Source of the DNA: an uncultured Candidatus Melainabacteria bacterium
GTDB lineage: Bacteria; Cyanobacteriota; Vampirovibrionia; Gastranaerophilales; Gastranaerophilaceae
DNA: 64,000 nucleotides
Assembly (NCBI GenBank): GCA_947364235.1
Contig: CANARY010000002.1
Span: forward strand, 124,001 to 188,000
Direction: 5' to 3'
Shown here: positions 35,205 to 43,064 of the stretch, piece by piece
Layout: each line of letters starts with the position of its first letter
Numbering within the stretch: position 1 is the first letter of the stretch
The notes under the pieces: model-generated
Seen by the model: the letters and a program-made list of their open reading frames with translations, nothing else
Databases searched by the model: none
Told to the model about the DNA's origin: nothing
Program-made: the position numbers and the translations under genes

Positions 35205-36213
35205 CTTCTTTCTTCTTAGGTTTTCTTCCTCTTTTTGGCTTTTCTTCTGCTGCTGGAACTTCAACCGCAACTGCTTCAACTGGCGCTTCTGCTTTAGTCT
35301 CTTTTTCTGCTGCTTTAGCATGTTTTGATGCTAAATAATCAGCAGGTTTATCTGCACGGTCTTCATTCCATCTATCCAAGCCAAGCTGCGCTCTAATAAG
35401 CTTAATACCTACGTGAACTCTCCATTCATCCATTTTAAGCTGAGCTGCAATAATTTTGTGGCATCCAATTGGAGGAAGCGGTAAAAGCGGTTCATATAAA
35501 GCTTTTATAGCCATCATCTGATCTGGAGAAATTGCAAGTTTGCGCTTAGGGAATGGAAGCTTAGGAAGCATCATTTTTTGACGCACTAAGTTTATTCCGA
35601 AAAATACTTTTTGCGGTTCAAGCTCCAGCTTTGCTCCAATTACTTCATGGCAATCAGGATTTGGAAGCGGAAGCATTGCTTTATATAAAAGCTCAATTTG
35701 TTCTAATTGTTCTTTGCTAATAAGCAATGGTCTAGCCGGCTTTTGCGGTCTGCGCTGCATTGGACGTCTTTGCTGAGGTCTTGCACTTGCGTAATTGTTT
35801 CTAAATCCGCCGCCTCTGTTATCAGGCCTGCGCTGCTGATATCCGCCGGGACGGCTGTTATCACGCCTTTGATATCCGCCTTGCTGACGATTGTCTCTAT
35901 TGTATCCTCCGTCTCGCTGCTGATATCCGCCTTCTCTATTGTATCCGTTATCGCGATTGTAATTATCACGTCTTTGATACCCGCCTTCGCGGCTGTAATT
36001 ATTGTTTCTGTATCCGCCTTGCTGCGGTCTGTCATAATTTCTTTGCGGTCGAGACTCAGGTGAGTATGAACTATAAGAGCTGTAACTCTGCATAGGTTTT
36101 TCTTCTGTCGATTCACTTCCCTTATCTGCGTATAGACAATTTGGACATATCACTCTTTTGGGGTTCTTTGTTTCAAATTCCGCACCACACTTAATGCATT
36201 TGTTTACATACAT
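35194..36213 (-). CDS. zinc-ribbon protein with RG/GY-rich disordered region and duplicated module
   Basis: A 339-residue protein not matched to a known family. A four-Cys zinc ribbon (CxxC at 6-9 and 23-26) opens it. Residues about 40-155 are low-complexity and rich in Arg, Gly, Tyr, Gln and Asn, with repeated GGYQRRD/GGYNRD units, like RGG-type RNA-binding regions. Two related 55-residue modules follow (about 167-222 and 229-285), sharing LPLP-CH-IIxAxL and G-xLxRxxxxL patterns. The tail has KPKRGRKPKKK-type AT-hook-like basic residues. A good promoter (36330-36358) precedes it, and rimM and trmD follow. RNA or ribosome binding is plausible but inferred. Confidence 0.8.
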   Translation of the reverse strand: MYVNKCIKCGAEFETKNPKRVICPNCLYADKGSESTEEKPMQSYSSYSSYSPESRPQRNYDRPQQGGYRNNNYSREGGYQRRDNYNRDNGYNREGGYQQRDGGYNRDNRQQGGYQRRDNSRPGGYQQRRPDNRGGGFRNNYASARPQQRRPMQRRPQKPARPLLISKEQLEQIELLYKAMLPLPNPDCHEVIGAKLELEPQKVFFGINLVRQKMMLPKLPFPKRKLAISPDQMMAIKALYEPLLPLPPIGCHKIIAAQLKMDEWRVHVGIKLIRAQLGLDRWNEDRADKPADYLASKHAKAAEKETKAEAPVEAVAVEVPAAEEKPKRGRKPKKKEDEE

Positions 36214-36329
36214 AATAAAAGCCTCTTAACCAAATAAAATAAATAAATTCACTACTTAAAAAATCCTATCAATAAATAATATGAGATTCAATCAAAAAAT
36301 ACTGAGTTAAAAATCAACTCTACCTGTAC

Positions 36330-36358
36330 ATTATAATATAATTTGAATAAAAATGCAA
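36330..36358 (-). promoter_or_regulatory. strong sigma-70 promoter for the zinc-ribbon/rimM/trmD operon
   Basis: On the minus strand TTGCAT (36353-36358) is followed by TATAAT (36330-36335) with exactly 17 bases between. The leader to the start codon at 36213 is about 110 bases and very AT-rich, with no clear structure. Confidence 0.65.
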
Positions 36359-36403
36359 GTAGGTGCTATGTTTGTGTATATTTTGCTGATTGCACAGGAG
36401 CGA

Positions 36404-37099
36404 TTAGGCGTGTCGTCTTGCATCTTTATTAGAATTTGAGTCTGCAATTTTACCCATAATCCAGCCGCCAATGGCAAATGTTAATGCGCTTCCAATAGCT
36501 TCGCTTATTTTAGTGTTTTTTCCTTGTTGCATTAATGCTCCGATTATTCCGCATCCGGCTCCTAGAAACGCTCCGTATTTAGAGCCTTGATTGGATTCAT
36601 AATAAGCTCTGCCTTTATTTGATAGCGCAATTCTGTCATTATTCATAACAGCATTTTTAACTCCGGCTTGTTTAACAATATCTGCTGTTTCTTTTGCTTT
36701 GTCATTTCTAAATTTGTCGACTAACATTCCGCATCCGGCTGTAAGTCCTGCAGCAAGAACCGCAAACGGAATTGCGTATTTCTTCATTCTTAAAGCGTTT
36801 TCATTACCCATTTTTAAAGTTTCTTCAATATTTTTACCGCCCGTTAGTTTTTTGAAGAAATCATCCATGCCAGCTTCTTTGAACATATCTTTAGCAGTTT
36901 GCATTTCTTCTGCGCTCGGCTCTTTGTATTTCATTTTATTAAGCCAAGTTAAACCTGCAGGGATTGCCAAAATCGCTCCTGCTGTAGTTCCTGAGTTTGT
37001 TTTGTAATAAGGTGTTCCTTGTTCGGTTCTATCCCATTTGCCTTTGAATGAAGGCTGCTGAATATTTGAACTTGTTACTTTTGAAATAGGCATACACAC
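36404..37099 (-). CDS. lineage-type membrane-associated protein, unknown function
   Basis: A 231-residue protein without a recognised domain. It starts with a short polar stretch ending in SFKG (residues 17-20) and has about four hydrophobic Gly/Ala-rich segments (around 38-55, 110-125, 178-190 and 205-220). No signal peptide or catalytic motif is seen. Its upstream region has a good AAGGAAAGG ribosome site and a perfect 20-bp palindrome (37159-37178). It is transcribed on the minus strand, following cysE on the same strand. Confidence 0.6.
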   Translation of the reverse strand: MCMPISKVTSSNIQQPSFKGKWDRTEQGTPYYKTNSGTTAGAILAIPAGLTWLNKMKYKEPSAEEMQTAKDMFKEAGMDDFFKKLTGGKNIEETLKMGNENALRMKKYAIPFAVLAAGLTAGCGMLVDKFRNDKAKETADIVKQAGVKNAVMNNDRIALSNKGRAYYESNQGSKYGAFLGAGCGIIGALMQQGKNTKISEAIGSALTFAIGGWIMGKIADSNSNKDARRHA

Positions 37100-37158
37100 A
37101 CATTCCTTTCCTTATTACGCTATTATTTCAAGTTATATGATAAAAATTTTTTGCTTGT

Positions 37159-37178
37159 TTGTAACAATATTGTTACAA
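37159..37178. promoter_or_regulatory. perfect 20-bp palindrome TTGTAACAAT/ATTGTTACAA
   Basis: Positions 37159-37178 read the same on both strands. It lies between the end of cysE (37184) and the start of the membrane protein (37099). It may be a dimeric repressor operator about 60 bases upstream of that gene, or an AT-rich stem ending the cysE transcript. Confidence 0.5.
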
Positions 37179-37183
37179 CTTAA

Positions 37184-37822
37184 TTATTTTGAGCACTTTT
37201 CTCTAAGTTCTTGTATTTCATATTTGAGTCTGTTTAATTCGCATTTAACAGGGTCAGGAATTCTGTTGTGCATAAGAATGCCGTCCTGATTAACGAATTT
37301 TTGCTGCACAACTCTTCCCGGAACTCCAACTACTGTACAGTGTTCAGGCACGTTATCAACAACAACTGAACCGGCTCCTATTCGGGTATTGTCTCCGATT
37401 GTAATGTTTCCCAAAACTTTAGCTCCTGCGCCGATAATCACGTTGTTTCCGATGGTTGGATGCCGTTTGCCATGCTCATTTCCTGTTCCGCCCAAGGTAA
37501 CTTGCTGGTAAATTAAAACATTATCACCGATAATTGTTGTTTCGCCGATAACCACGCCTTCTCCGTGGTCTATGAAGAAACGGCTGCCGATTCTTGCTTT
37601 CGGGTGGATTTCTATGCCTGTAAAAATTCTTGTCCAATATGAAATAAATCTTGGTAAAAACGGAATGCCCCAGTAAGCAAGTTTATGCGCTATTCTGTGT
37701 GAAATTAGCGCTTGGAGTCCAGGATAACAAAACAAAACTTCTGCAAGATTATTTGCAGCAGGGTCTTTTTCGTAAATGACTTTTATGTCTTCTTTGATTT
37801 TTTTTATAGCGCGTATTAACAT
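37184..37822 (-). CDS. cysE: serine O-acetyltransferase
   Basis: Makes O-acetylserine from serine and acetyl-CoA, the committed step of cysteine synthesis. The 212 residues have the N-terminal helical domain (DPAANNLAEVLFCYPG, ISHRIAHKL) and the left-handed beta helix of hexapeptide repeats with FIDHGEGVVIGETTIIGD, TLGGTGNEHGKRHPTIG and GAGAKVLGNI. It starts one base after the cysK stop; the TGGAG site lies in cysK. The open frame upstream lies inside cysK. It forms the cysteine operon with cysK, which may also be linked to serine use through sdaAA/sdaAB. Confidence 0.95.
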   Translation of the reverse strand: MLIRAIKKIKEDIKVIYEKDPAANNLAEVLFCYPGLQALISHRIAHKLAYWGIPFLPRFISYWTRIFTGIEIHPKARIGSRFFIDHGEGVVIGETTIIGDNVLIYQQVTLGGTGNEHGKRHPTIGNNVIIGAGAKVLGNITIGDNTRIGAGSVVVDNVPEHCTVVGVPGRVVQQKFVNQDGILMHNRIPDPVKCELNRLKYEIQELREKCSK

Positions 37823-37823
37823 T

Positions 37824-38693
37824 TCAGCTCCATACAGATAGGTATCTTTCGCCTGTATCAGGAATAATTGCAACGATTAGTTTCTCTGGATACTTTTGAG
37901 AAAGTTCTTCTGCTGCACAGACATTTGCACCGCCTGAAATTCCGCAGAAGATACCATTTTCTTTGGCAAGTTTAACAGCCATTTTTATGGCATCGTCACC
38001 TTTAACTGTTAAAATTCCATCGAGCTCGGAGAATTTAGAGATTTCCGGTACAAAGTTTGCTCCGATTCCCTGAATCTTATGCGGCCCGGCTTTACCGTCT
38101 GTAAATAACGGGCTTTCTGCCGGTTCTACCCCAAAAACTTTTGTATTTTGCAAATATTTTTTGAGTCCAAATGCAGTTCCGCCGGTTCCTATTCCTGCGA
38201 CAACTATATCCACAGTATTTCCTGTGTCATTAAGAATTTCTTTTGCTGTTTGTTCGTGGGCTTTCGGGTTGTCGAAATTCGCAAATTGCATTGGTATCCA
38301 GCTGTTGCGGTAAATGTTTTTTAATTCAAATGCCTTATTAACAGCACCTTTCATGCCTTCAGACGCTGGAGTTAACACAAGTTCTGCACCGTAAGCTGCA
38401 ATTAGTTTTCTGCGCTCTTCCGACATACTTTCAGGCATGCAGATGATAAGTTTCATTTTTAAAACAGAGCAAACCATTGCAAGCCCGATGCCTGTATTCC
38501 CGCTTGTAGGCTCAATAATTACAGTGTCTTCATTAATTTCTCCGCGCTCAAGTGCGGATGTAATCATATTATAAGACGCCCTGTCTTTGATTGAACCTGA
38601 TGGATTGAAGTATTCCAGCTTAAGCAGGATATTATCTTTGTAGATAACCATTGGAGTATTGCCAATGGTTTCAAGTATGTTGTTGTATATCAT
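37824..38693 (-). CDS. cysK: cysteine synthase (O-acetylserine sulfhydrylase)
   Basis: PLP enzyme that makes cysteine from O-acetylserine and sulfide, 289 residues. The PLP lysine lies in NPSGSIKDRASYNM, EPTSGNTGIGLA is the substrate loop, the glycine-rich phosphate site is GIGTGGTAFG, and IIPDTGERYLS ends the protein. The C-terminus is slightly shorter than many CysK. tyrS overlaps its start by four bases and cysE follows, forming a tyrS-cysK-cysE operon. Confidence 0.95.
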   Translation of the reverse strand: MIYNNILETIGNTPMVIYKDNILLKLEYFNPSGSIKDRASYNMITSALERGEINEDTVIIEPTSGNTGIGLAMVCSVLKMKLIICMPESMSEERRKLIAAYGAELVLTPASEGMKGAVNKAFELKNIYRNSWIPMQFANFDNPKAHEQTAKEILNDTGNTVDIVVAGIGTGGTAFGLKKYLQNTKVFGVEPAESPLFTDGKAGPHKIQGIGANFVPEISKFSELDGILTVKGDDAIKMAVKLAKENGIFCGISGGANVCAAEELSQKYPEKLIVAIIPDTGERYLSVWS

Positions 38694-39910
38694 ACTAACT
38701 TCGCAAACTTTCTTTTGCCTGCCTGTAATACCACATCCATATTCGGTTTAACCGTAAAAGCCATATCCGAAAGCTTTTCTCCATCAAGTTTAACCCCGCC
38801 GCCTTGTATTAGACGTTTTGCTTCACCTTTGCTTTGAACGAATTTAAGATCAACCAATAAGTCTAAGATACTTTTATCAGTATCTATTTTAATACTTTCA
38901 ATATCTTCTGGAATTCCCTTGTTGGATACAACATTAATGAATTCTTCCTGCGCTTTATCAGCACCGTCTTTACCGTGGTATTCTTCAGTAATCATGTGTG
39001 CAAGCTTCATTTTTATATCGCGAGGGTTAATTGAACCTGATTCAATTTCTTTATCCATTTTAATAAGTTCAGACTGCTCAACGTCTGTTAGAAGTGAATA
39101 GTAGCGTGTGATTAAGGTGTCAGGAATGCTCATAAGTTTTCCAAACATATCTTTTGCGCTGTCAGTTAGTGAAATACAGTGTTCCGGATAAGTTTTTGAC
39201 ATTTTAACAACGCCGTCAGTACCTTCAAGAAGCGGGAGCATCATAACAAGCTGCGGATATTTTTTGCCGTAAGCTGTCTGAATATCGCGTCCAAGCAGGG
39301 TATTAAATCTCTGGTCTGTTCCGCCAAGTTCAATATCCGCATCGATTGCAACAGAGTCATAAGCTTGCATAAGCGGATAGAAAAATTCGTGAATTGCGAT
39401 TGGTTTACCTTCTGCGTATCTTTTTGCAAAATCATCGCGTGTCATCATTTGGGCAACAGTAATTTTGCCGGCTAACTGTAAAAGCTCTGTAAATGTGAGT
39501 TTGTGAAGCCAATCTGCGTTATTAACAACTTCTGCTTGAGAAACATCGAGAACCTTTGACATTTGTGCAAAGTATGTTTTAGCGTTTTCTTCAACCTGTT
39601 CTTTTGTAAGCGCAGGTCTTGTCTCAGATTTACCGGATGGGTCGCCTATCATAGCTGTTGCGCCGCCAACAAGAAGTACTATTTTGTGTCCAAGTTTTTG
39701 GAATTCTTTAAGCTTTCTCATCACAACAGTGTGTCCAAGGTGTAAATCCGGTCTTGTCGGATCCATACCAAGTTTAATTCTCAAAGGTGTATTTGTATCT
39801 GCTGCGTGCTGAAGCTTTGCAGCAAGTTCTTCCATACCATTTGGCAAAACTTCTGCGTTACGAGTTAGCTGTTTTGCCTGTTCAATAAATTCTTGTCTAA
39901 TATCTGCCAT
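38690..39910 (-). CDS. tyrS: tyrosyl-tRNA synthetase
   Basis: Class I synthetase, 406 residues. The HIGH-type motif is HLGHTVVM, the KMSKS-type loop is KMSKTY, and the binding motifs ELGGTDQRFN and QAYDSVAIDADIE are present. A C-terminal S4 domain (VQSKGEAKRLIQGGGVKL) binds the tRNA. It belongs to the longer TyrZ-like group. It overlaps cysK by four bases. The 278-bp region downstream of its start (upstream gene side) has no gene; no T-box was recognised there. Confidence 0.97.
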   Translation of the reverse strand: MADIRQEFIEQAKQLTRNAEVLPNGMEELAAKLQHAADTNTPLRIKLGMDPTRPDLHLGHTVVMRKLKEFQKLGHKIVLLVGGATAMIGDPSGKSETRPALTKEQVEENAKTYFAQMSKVLDVSQAEVVNNADWLHKLTFTELLQLAGKITVAQMMTRDDFAKRYAEGKPIAIHEFFYPLMQAYDSVAIDADIELGGTDQRFNTLLGRDIQTAYGKKYPQLVMMLPLLEGTDGVVKMSKTYPEHCISLTDSAKDMFGKLMSIPDTLITRYYSLLTDVEQSELIKMDKEIESGSINPRDIKMKLAHMITEEYHGKDGADKAQEEFINVVSNKGIPEDIESIKIDTDKSILDLLVDLKFVQSKGEAKRLIQGGGVKLDGEKLSDMAFTVKPNMDVVLQAGKRKFAKLV

Positions 39911-40042
39911 CTTAATGTCCTCTTTTCTAATGTATTTAGGATAACAGAAAGATGAACTATTGACAAACAGTTTGGTGTATTTTAGTATGAAGCTATGAAA
40001 AATATAATGAATTTAAACAGAAATTGGTGGCGCGGGTTAGTT

Positions 40043-40085
40043 TAACTACCCATTTTGTCATGCTGTTTAATTTATCGGGTAGTTA
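40043..40085. other. inverted repeat TAACTACCC ... GGGTAGTTA in intergenic region
   Basis: The 278-bp gap 39911-40188 between tyrS and the next gene has no convincing ORF. It contains TAACTACCC (40043-40051) and its exact reverse complement (40077-40085), separated by 25 bases, with extra partial copies of GGGTTAG next to it. The function is not known. Confidence 0.5.
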
Positions 40086-40188
40086 GTTGTCTGCCCGAAA
40101 GCTTGTGTTAACTTTTGTAAATATTGGACGGAGGGTTAGGCAGAGGTAAAGCAATTTTAATGTTTCACAAGTTTTAGGAAAATAGATT

Positions 40189-41388
40189 ATGTCATCAAAT
40201 AACAACAAAATTATTAATACACTGCCGAAAACACTGAAGCCGGCTGCAAAGTTCGTAAGGCACCAAGAGCAGGCGTCAGGGCTTTCTACGTCTAGATTTA
40301 TTCAGGATGCTACAACCTGTTTGATTCCGAAAGTTGTGTTTTCAAGAAGCCTTGCAGATTTAACTGAAAATACTTTTTTAGAAACCTCTGAAGAGGCTTT
40401 GATATATTTTGTTCCGACTATTCTTGGAGAAAGAGTTGCAAGGAAAGTATTTTCTAAAGGTTTGAGCAGTGATTTGAAAAAAGAAGTTGCAACAACGGGA
40501 GTTGAGCTTTTAGAAGGGGTAAATAAAGCTAATAATAAAAAAGTAATTCCTGTGAAAGCTGCGATTGCGCTTGCTGCGACGGCTATTCCTTTAACAGAGT
40601 TTTCTTTAAACTACATAAAAAATTTGATGACATTAAAAGTGTTTAATAAAAGTGATTTTAAAAATATTGCTTCATTAGAGCATGCTCAAGAGGATAAAAA
40701 ACATCAGGAAAAAGTTGAGAAGAGTGCTAAAAAGCATATTAAAATTGCAGCAGGAATTTATGCTGGATGTTTAGGGCTTGCAGGTCTGCTTGTAGCAAGG
40801 GGTAAGAATTCCAAAGTTTTACAAAATATTTCAGAATTTATTGTAGCTCCAGGCACGAAGTTATTTAAGAAGTCGCCGAAAGCAAAGAATTTCTTCAATA
40901 AGTATACTTGTATGGATTTTAACTCTCAAAACGGAAAGCTTTGTTTGAGCAAAGGGCAGTTAACAACGTGTGTGCTTGTAGGCGGTGCTGGATATTTTGG
41001 AGCATCAGCTGATAGAGGTAAAGAAAACTTAAAAGAAACTGCTACCAGATTTCCGCTGGTTGCTTTATATGTTATTACAGGTTCAGAACTTGTTGAAAGA
41101 GGATTTAGAAAGCTCTTATATAAGTTTGGAAAATGTAAAGATTTAATTGGTAAAGACTTGAGTGTTCCTAAATTTGATGAGCTTGAATCTCTTGCAAGAA
41201 AACTTGCAAGCCAGAAAAAGACAGCTGTTGAGAACGAATACAAATCGCTGGTGAAACAAAAAGTAATGATTTCAGGACTTCCTTATGTATTTTCTATTGG
41301 TGTAATGGGTTTCTTTGTTGCCGGCATGACAAATTATTTTACTAAAAAGCGCTATGAAAATTCGCAAAAGCAGAAAAATTTATGCTAA
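40189..41388 (+). CDS. lineage-type membrane protein, unknown function
   Basis: A 399-residue Lys-rich protein with several hydrophobic segments (about 120-138 VKAAIALAATAIPL, 185-203 HIKIAAGIYAGCLGLAGLLVA, 258-275 TTCVLVGGAGYFG, 350-370 GLPYVFSIGVMGFFVAGM). No domain or catalytic motif is recognised. The N-terminal 60 residues are polar. It precedes rarA by 10 bases, though rarA seems to have its own promoter. Ribosome site AGGAAAA before the ATG. It may be a lineage-specific membrane protein like the one at 36404-37099, but no sequence link is seen. Confidence 0.6.
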   Translation: MSSNNNKIINTLPKTLKPAAKFVRHQEQASGLSTSRFIQDATTCLIPKVVFSRSLADLTENTFLETSEEALIYFVPTILGERVARKVFSKGLSSDLKKEVATTGVELLEGVNKANNKKVIPVKAAIALAATAIPLTEFSLNYIKNLMTLKVFNKSDFKNIASLEHAQEDKKHQEKVEKSAKKHIKIAAGIYAGCLGLAGLLVARGKNSKVLQNISEFIVAPGTKLFKKSPKAKNFFNKYTCMDFNSQNGKLCLSKGQLTTCVLVGGAGYFGASADRGKENLKETATRFPLVALYVITGSELVERGFRKLLYKFGKCKDLIGKDLSVPKFDELESLARKLASQKKTAVENEYKSLVKQKVMISGLPYVFSIGVMGFFVAGMTNYFTKKRYENSQKQKNLC

Positions 41389-41391
41389 TAT
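41386..41391 (+). promoter_or_regulatory. extended -10 for rarA, leaderless start
   Basis: TGC-TAATAT (-10 at 41386-41391) lies seven bases upstream of the rarA ATG (41398), so transcription should begin at or near the start codon. There is no ribosome site. Confidence 0.45.
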
Positions 41392-41397
41392 ATTGAT

Positions 41398-42630
41398 ATG
41401 GACTTATTTTCTCAACTGGAAGAAATCAATAAACAAACACCGCTTGCGGAAATTTTAAGACCAAAAACTTTAGACGAGTTTTTAGGGCAGTCAAATGTTG
41501 TAGCACCTAATTCACCGCTTTTGAATTTACTTAAAACACAGCGTTTGTTTTCGCTTATTCTTTGGGGAACTCCGGGATGCGGAAAAACAACTCTTGCAAG
41601 GCTTATTGCTACAAAGGTTAACGCGCAGTTTATTGAACTTTCTGCTGTTACATCTGGAATTAAAGACATTAAAGAAACTGTTGAACAAGCGCGCCAGTCG
41701 CTTCGGGCAGGAGTAAAAACAATATTGTTTATAGATGAAATTCACCGTTATTCTAAAACACAGCAAGATGCGCTGCTTCCTCATGTAGAAAATGGAACGA
41801 TATTTTTGATAGGTTCAACAACAGAAAATCCTTCTTTTCAAGTTGTCCCGGCTCTTTTGTCGAGGGTTCAAGTTATTCGTTTGAACCCAATAAATGATGT
41901 AAGTATGGCAAAGATTGTAAATCGCGGCTTTGAATATTTAGAAAAAAATTATCAGCCGATACAATTTGATGAAGAAGTTACAAAATTTATTGTAAATAAT
42001 GCTAGAGGTGATGCCAGATGTGCGCTAAATCTTGTTGAAAACTCATATTTTGCAAGTAATTTTTCAAATGATACTCGGCTTTTATCTGTTGAGATATTAG
42101 AGAGTATTACACAAAAAAGAAATACGCGTTATTCTACTCAGGAGCATTATGACTGTGCTTCGGCTTTTCAAAAAAGCTTGAGAGGCTCAGATGCAAATGC
42201 TGCAATTTATTACCTTGCAAAGATGATAGAAGCAGGAGAAGACCCAAGATTTATTGCCAGGAGGCTTATTGTTTGTGCCGCAGAAGATGTCGGAATTGCT
42301 GATCCGCAAGCAATGGATATTGCAGTTAATGCTTATAGAGCTGTTGAAATAATAGGACTTCCGGAAGGCAGAATCCCGCTTGCTAACGCTGTTGTTTATG
42401 TTGCAAAAGCTCCTAAATCAAATAAAGCTTGTATTGCAATAGATAAAGCTCTTATGGATATTGAACACGGTAACGATTTTCCTCCTCCAATGCATCTTAG
42501 AGATGCTCATTATAAAGATGCAAAAAAATATGGTTTTGGAGAAGGTTATATCTATACTCACGATGCACCAGATTTGAAGCAGCAGTTTTTGCCGGATGAA
42601 CTTGTCGGGAAAAAATATTTAGAAGAATAA
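41398..42630 (+). CDS. rarA: replication-associated recombination protein A (MgsA family)
   Basis: AAA+ ATPase acting at stalled replication forks with SSB, 410 residues. Motifs: PLAEILRPKTLDEFLGQ at the start, Walker A WGTPGCGKTTLARL, Walker B ILFIDEIHRYSKTQQDALLP, sensor 1 IGSTTENPSFQV and the C-terminal clamp-loader-like tetramerisation region (ARRLIVCAAEDVGIADPQA, PPPMHLRDAHY). Full length. It is convergent with rpsT, sharing a bidirectional terminator. Confidence 0.96.
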   Translation: MDLFSQLEEINKQTPLAEILRPKTLDEFLGQSNVVAPNSPLLNLLKTQRLFSLILWGTPGCGKTTLARLIATKVNAQFIELSAVTSGIKDIKETVEQARQSLRAGVKTILFIDEIHRYSKTQQDALLPHVENGTIFLIGSTTENPSFQVVPALLSRVQVIRLNPINDVSMAKIVNRGFEYLEKNYQPIQFDEEVTKFIVNNARGDARCALNLVENSYFASNFSNDTRLLSVEILESITQKRNTRYSTQEHYDCASAFQKSLRGSDANAAIYYLAKMIEAGEDPRFIARRLIVCAAEDVGIADPQAMDIAVNAYRAVEIIGLPEGRIPLANAVVYVAKAPKSNKACIAIDKALMDIEHGNDFPPPMHLRDAHYKDAKKYGFGEGYIYTHDAPDLKQQFLPDELVGKKYLEE

Positions 42631-42660
42631 AAAAGGGCGGCTCTTTGAGCCGCCCTTTTT
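42630..42660. terminator. bidirectional terminator between rarA and rpsT
   Basis: AAAAAGGGCGGCTC pairs with GAGCCGCCCTTTTT around a three-base TTT loop. T-runs on both strands make it act for both convergent genes. Confidence 0.93.
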
Positions 42661-42674
42661 TATTCTTTTTTAGC

Positions 42675-42941
42675 TTATTTTGCTAATTTTTTGATAGCAA
42701 GAACAAGTCTTGATTTCTTTCTTGCAGCTGTGTTTTTATGTAAAATACCTTTTGAAACAGCTTTGTCGCATAATTGATATGCTTTAGAAATAGCTGCGTT
42801 TAAAGCTTCTTTATCATCACCTTCTGCTAAAGCTAATGCTTTCTTTAAAGCTGTTTTAATAGAAGTTTTAAAAGCTGTATTTCTTTGTCTGTTTTCTTCT
42901 GCAATAAGAACTCTTTTTTTTGCTGACTTAATGTTTGCCAT
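42675..42941 (-). CDS. rpsT: 30S ribosomal protein S20
   Basis: 88-residue S20, a helical protein that binds 16S rRNA early in assembly. MANIKSAKKRV is the classical N-terminus and KGILHKNTAARKKSRL the conserved middle; almost every third residue is Lys or Arg. The frame opens six codons further upstream but MANIKS is the true start, with AAAGGAAA before it. It is transcribed alone and ends at the shared terminator. Confidence 0.97.
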   Translation of the reverse strand: MANIKSAKKRVLIAEENRQRNTAFKTSIKTALKKALALAEGDDKEALNAAISKAYQLCDKAVSKGILHKNTAARKKSRLVLAIKKLAK

Positions 42942-43064
42942 TTTTGTATTTCCTTTCACTTATGAATGTAAAATAAGGCAATGACCCCTTAATCAAACAT
43001 TCTTTACTCGAGGATGTGAGTTATTATAATTGTACAAATAATAAAATTATTTGTAAAGAGGATG

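Noticed and set aside
35205-35321. N-terminal extension of RimM
   Set aside because: It is a Lys/Gln-rich translation of the 3' end of the zinc-ribbon gene in another frame. RimM homology starts at MKNNFVSVG.
35703-36116. A second 137-residue frame in the zinc-ribbon gene
   Set aside because: It is another frame of the repetitive Arg/Gly/Tyr region, with no ribosome site.
39911-40188. T-box riboswitch or tRNA in the gap upstream of tyrS
   Set aside because: No T-box core (TGGNACCGCG type) or cloverleaf was seen; only the inverted repeat at 40043-40085.
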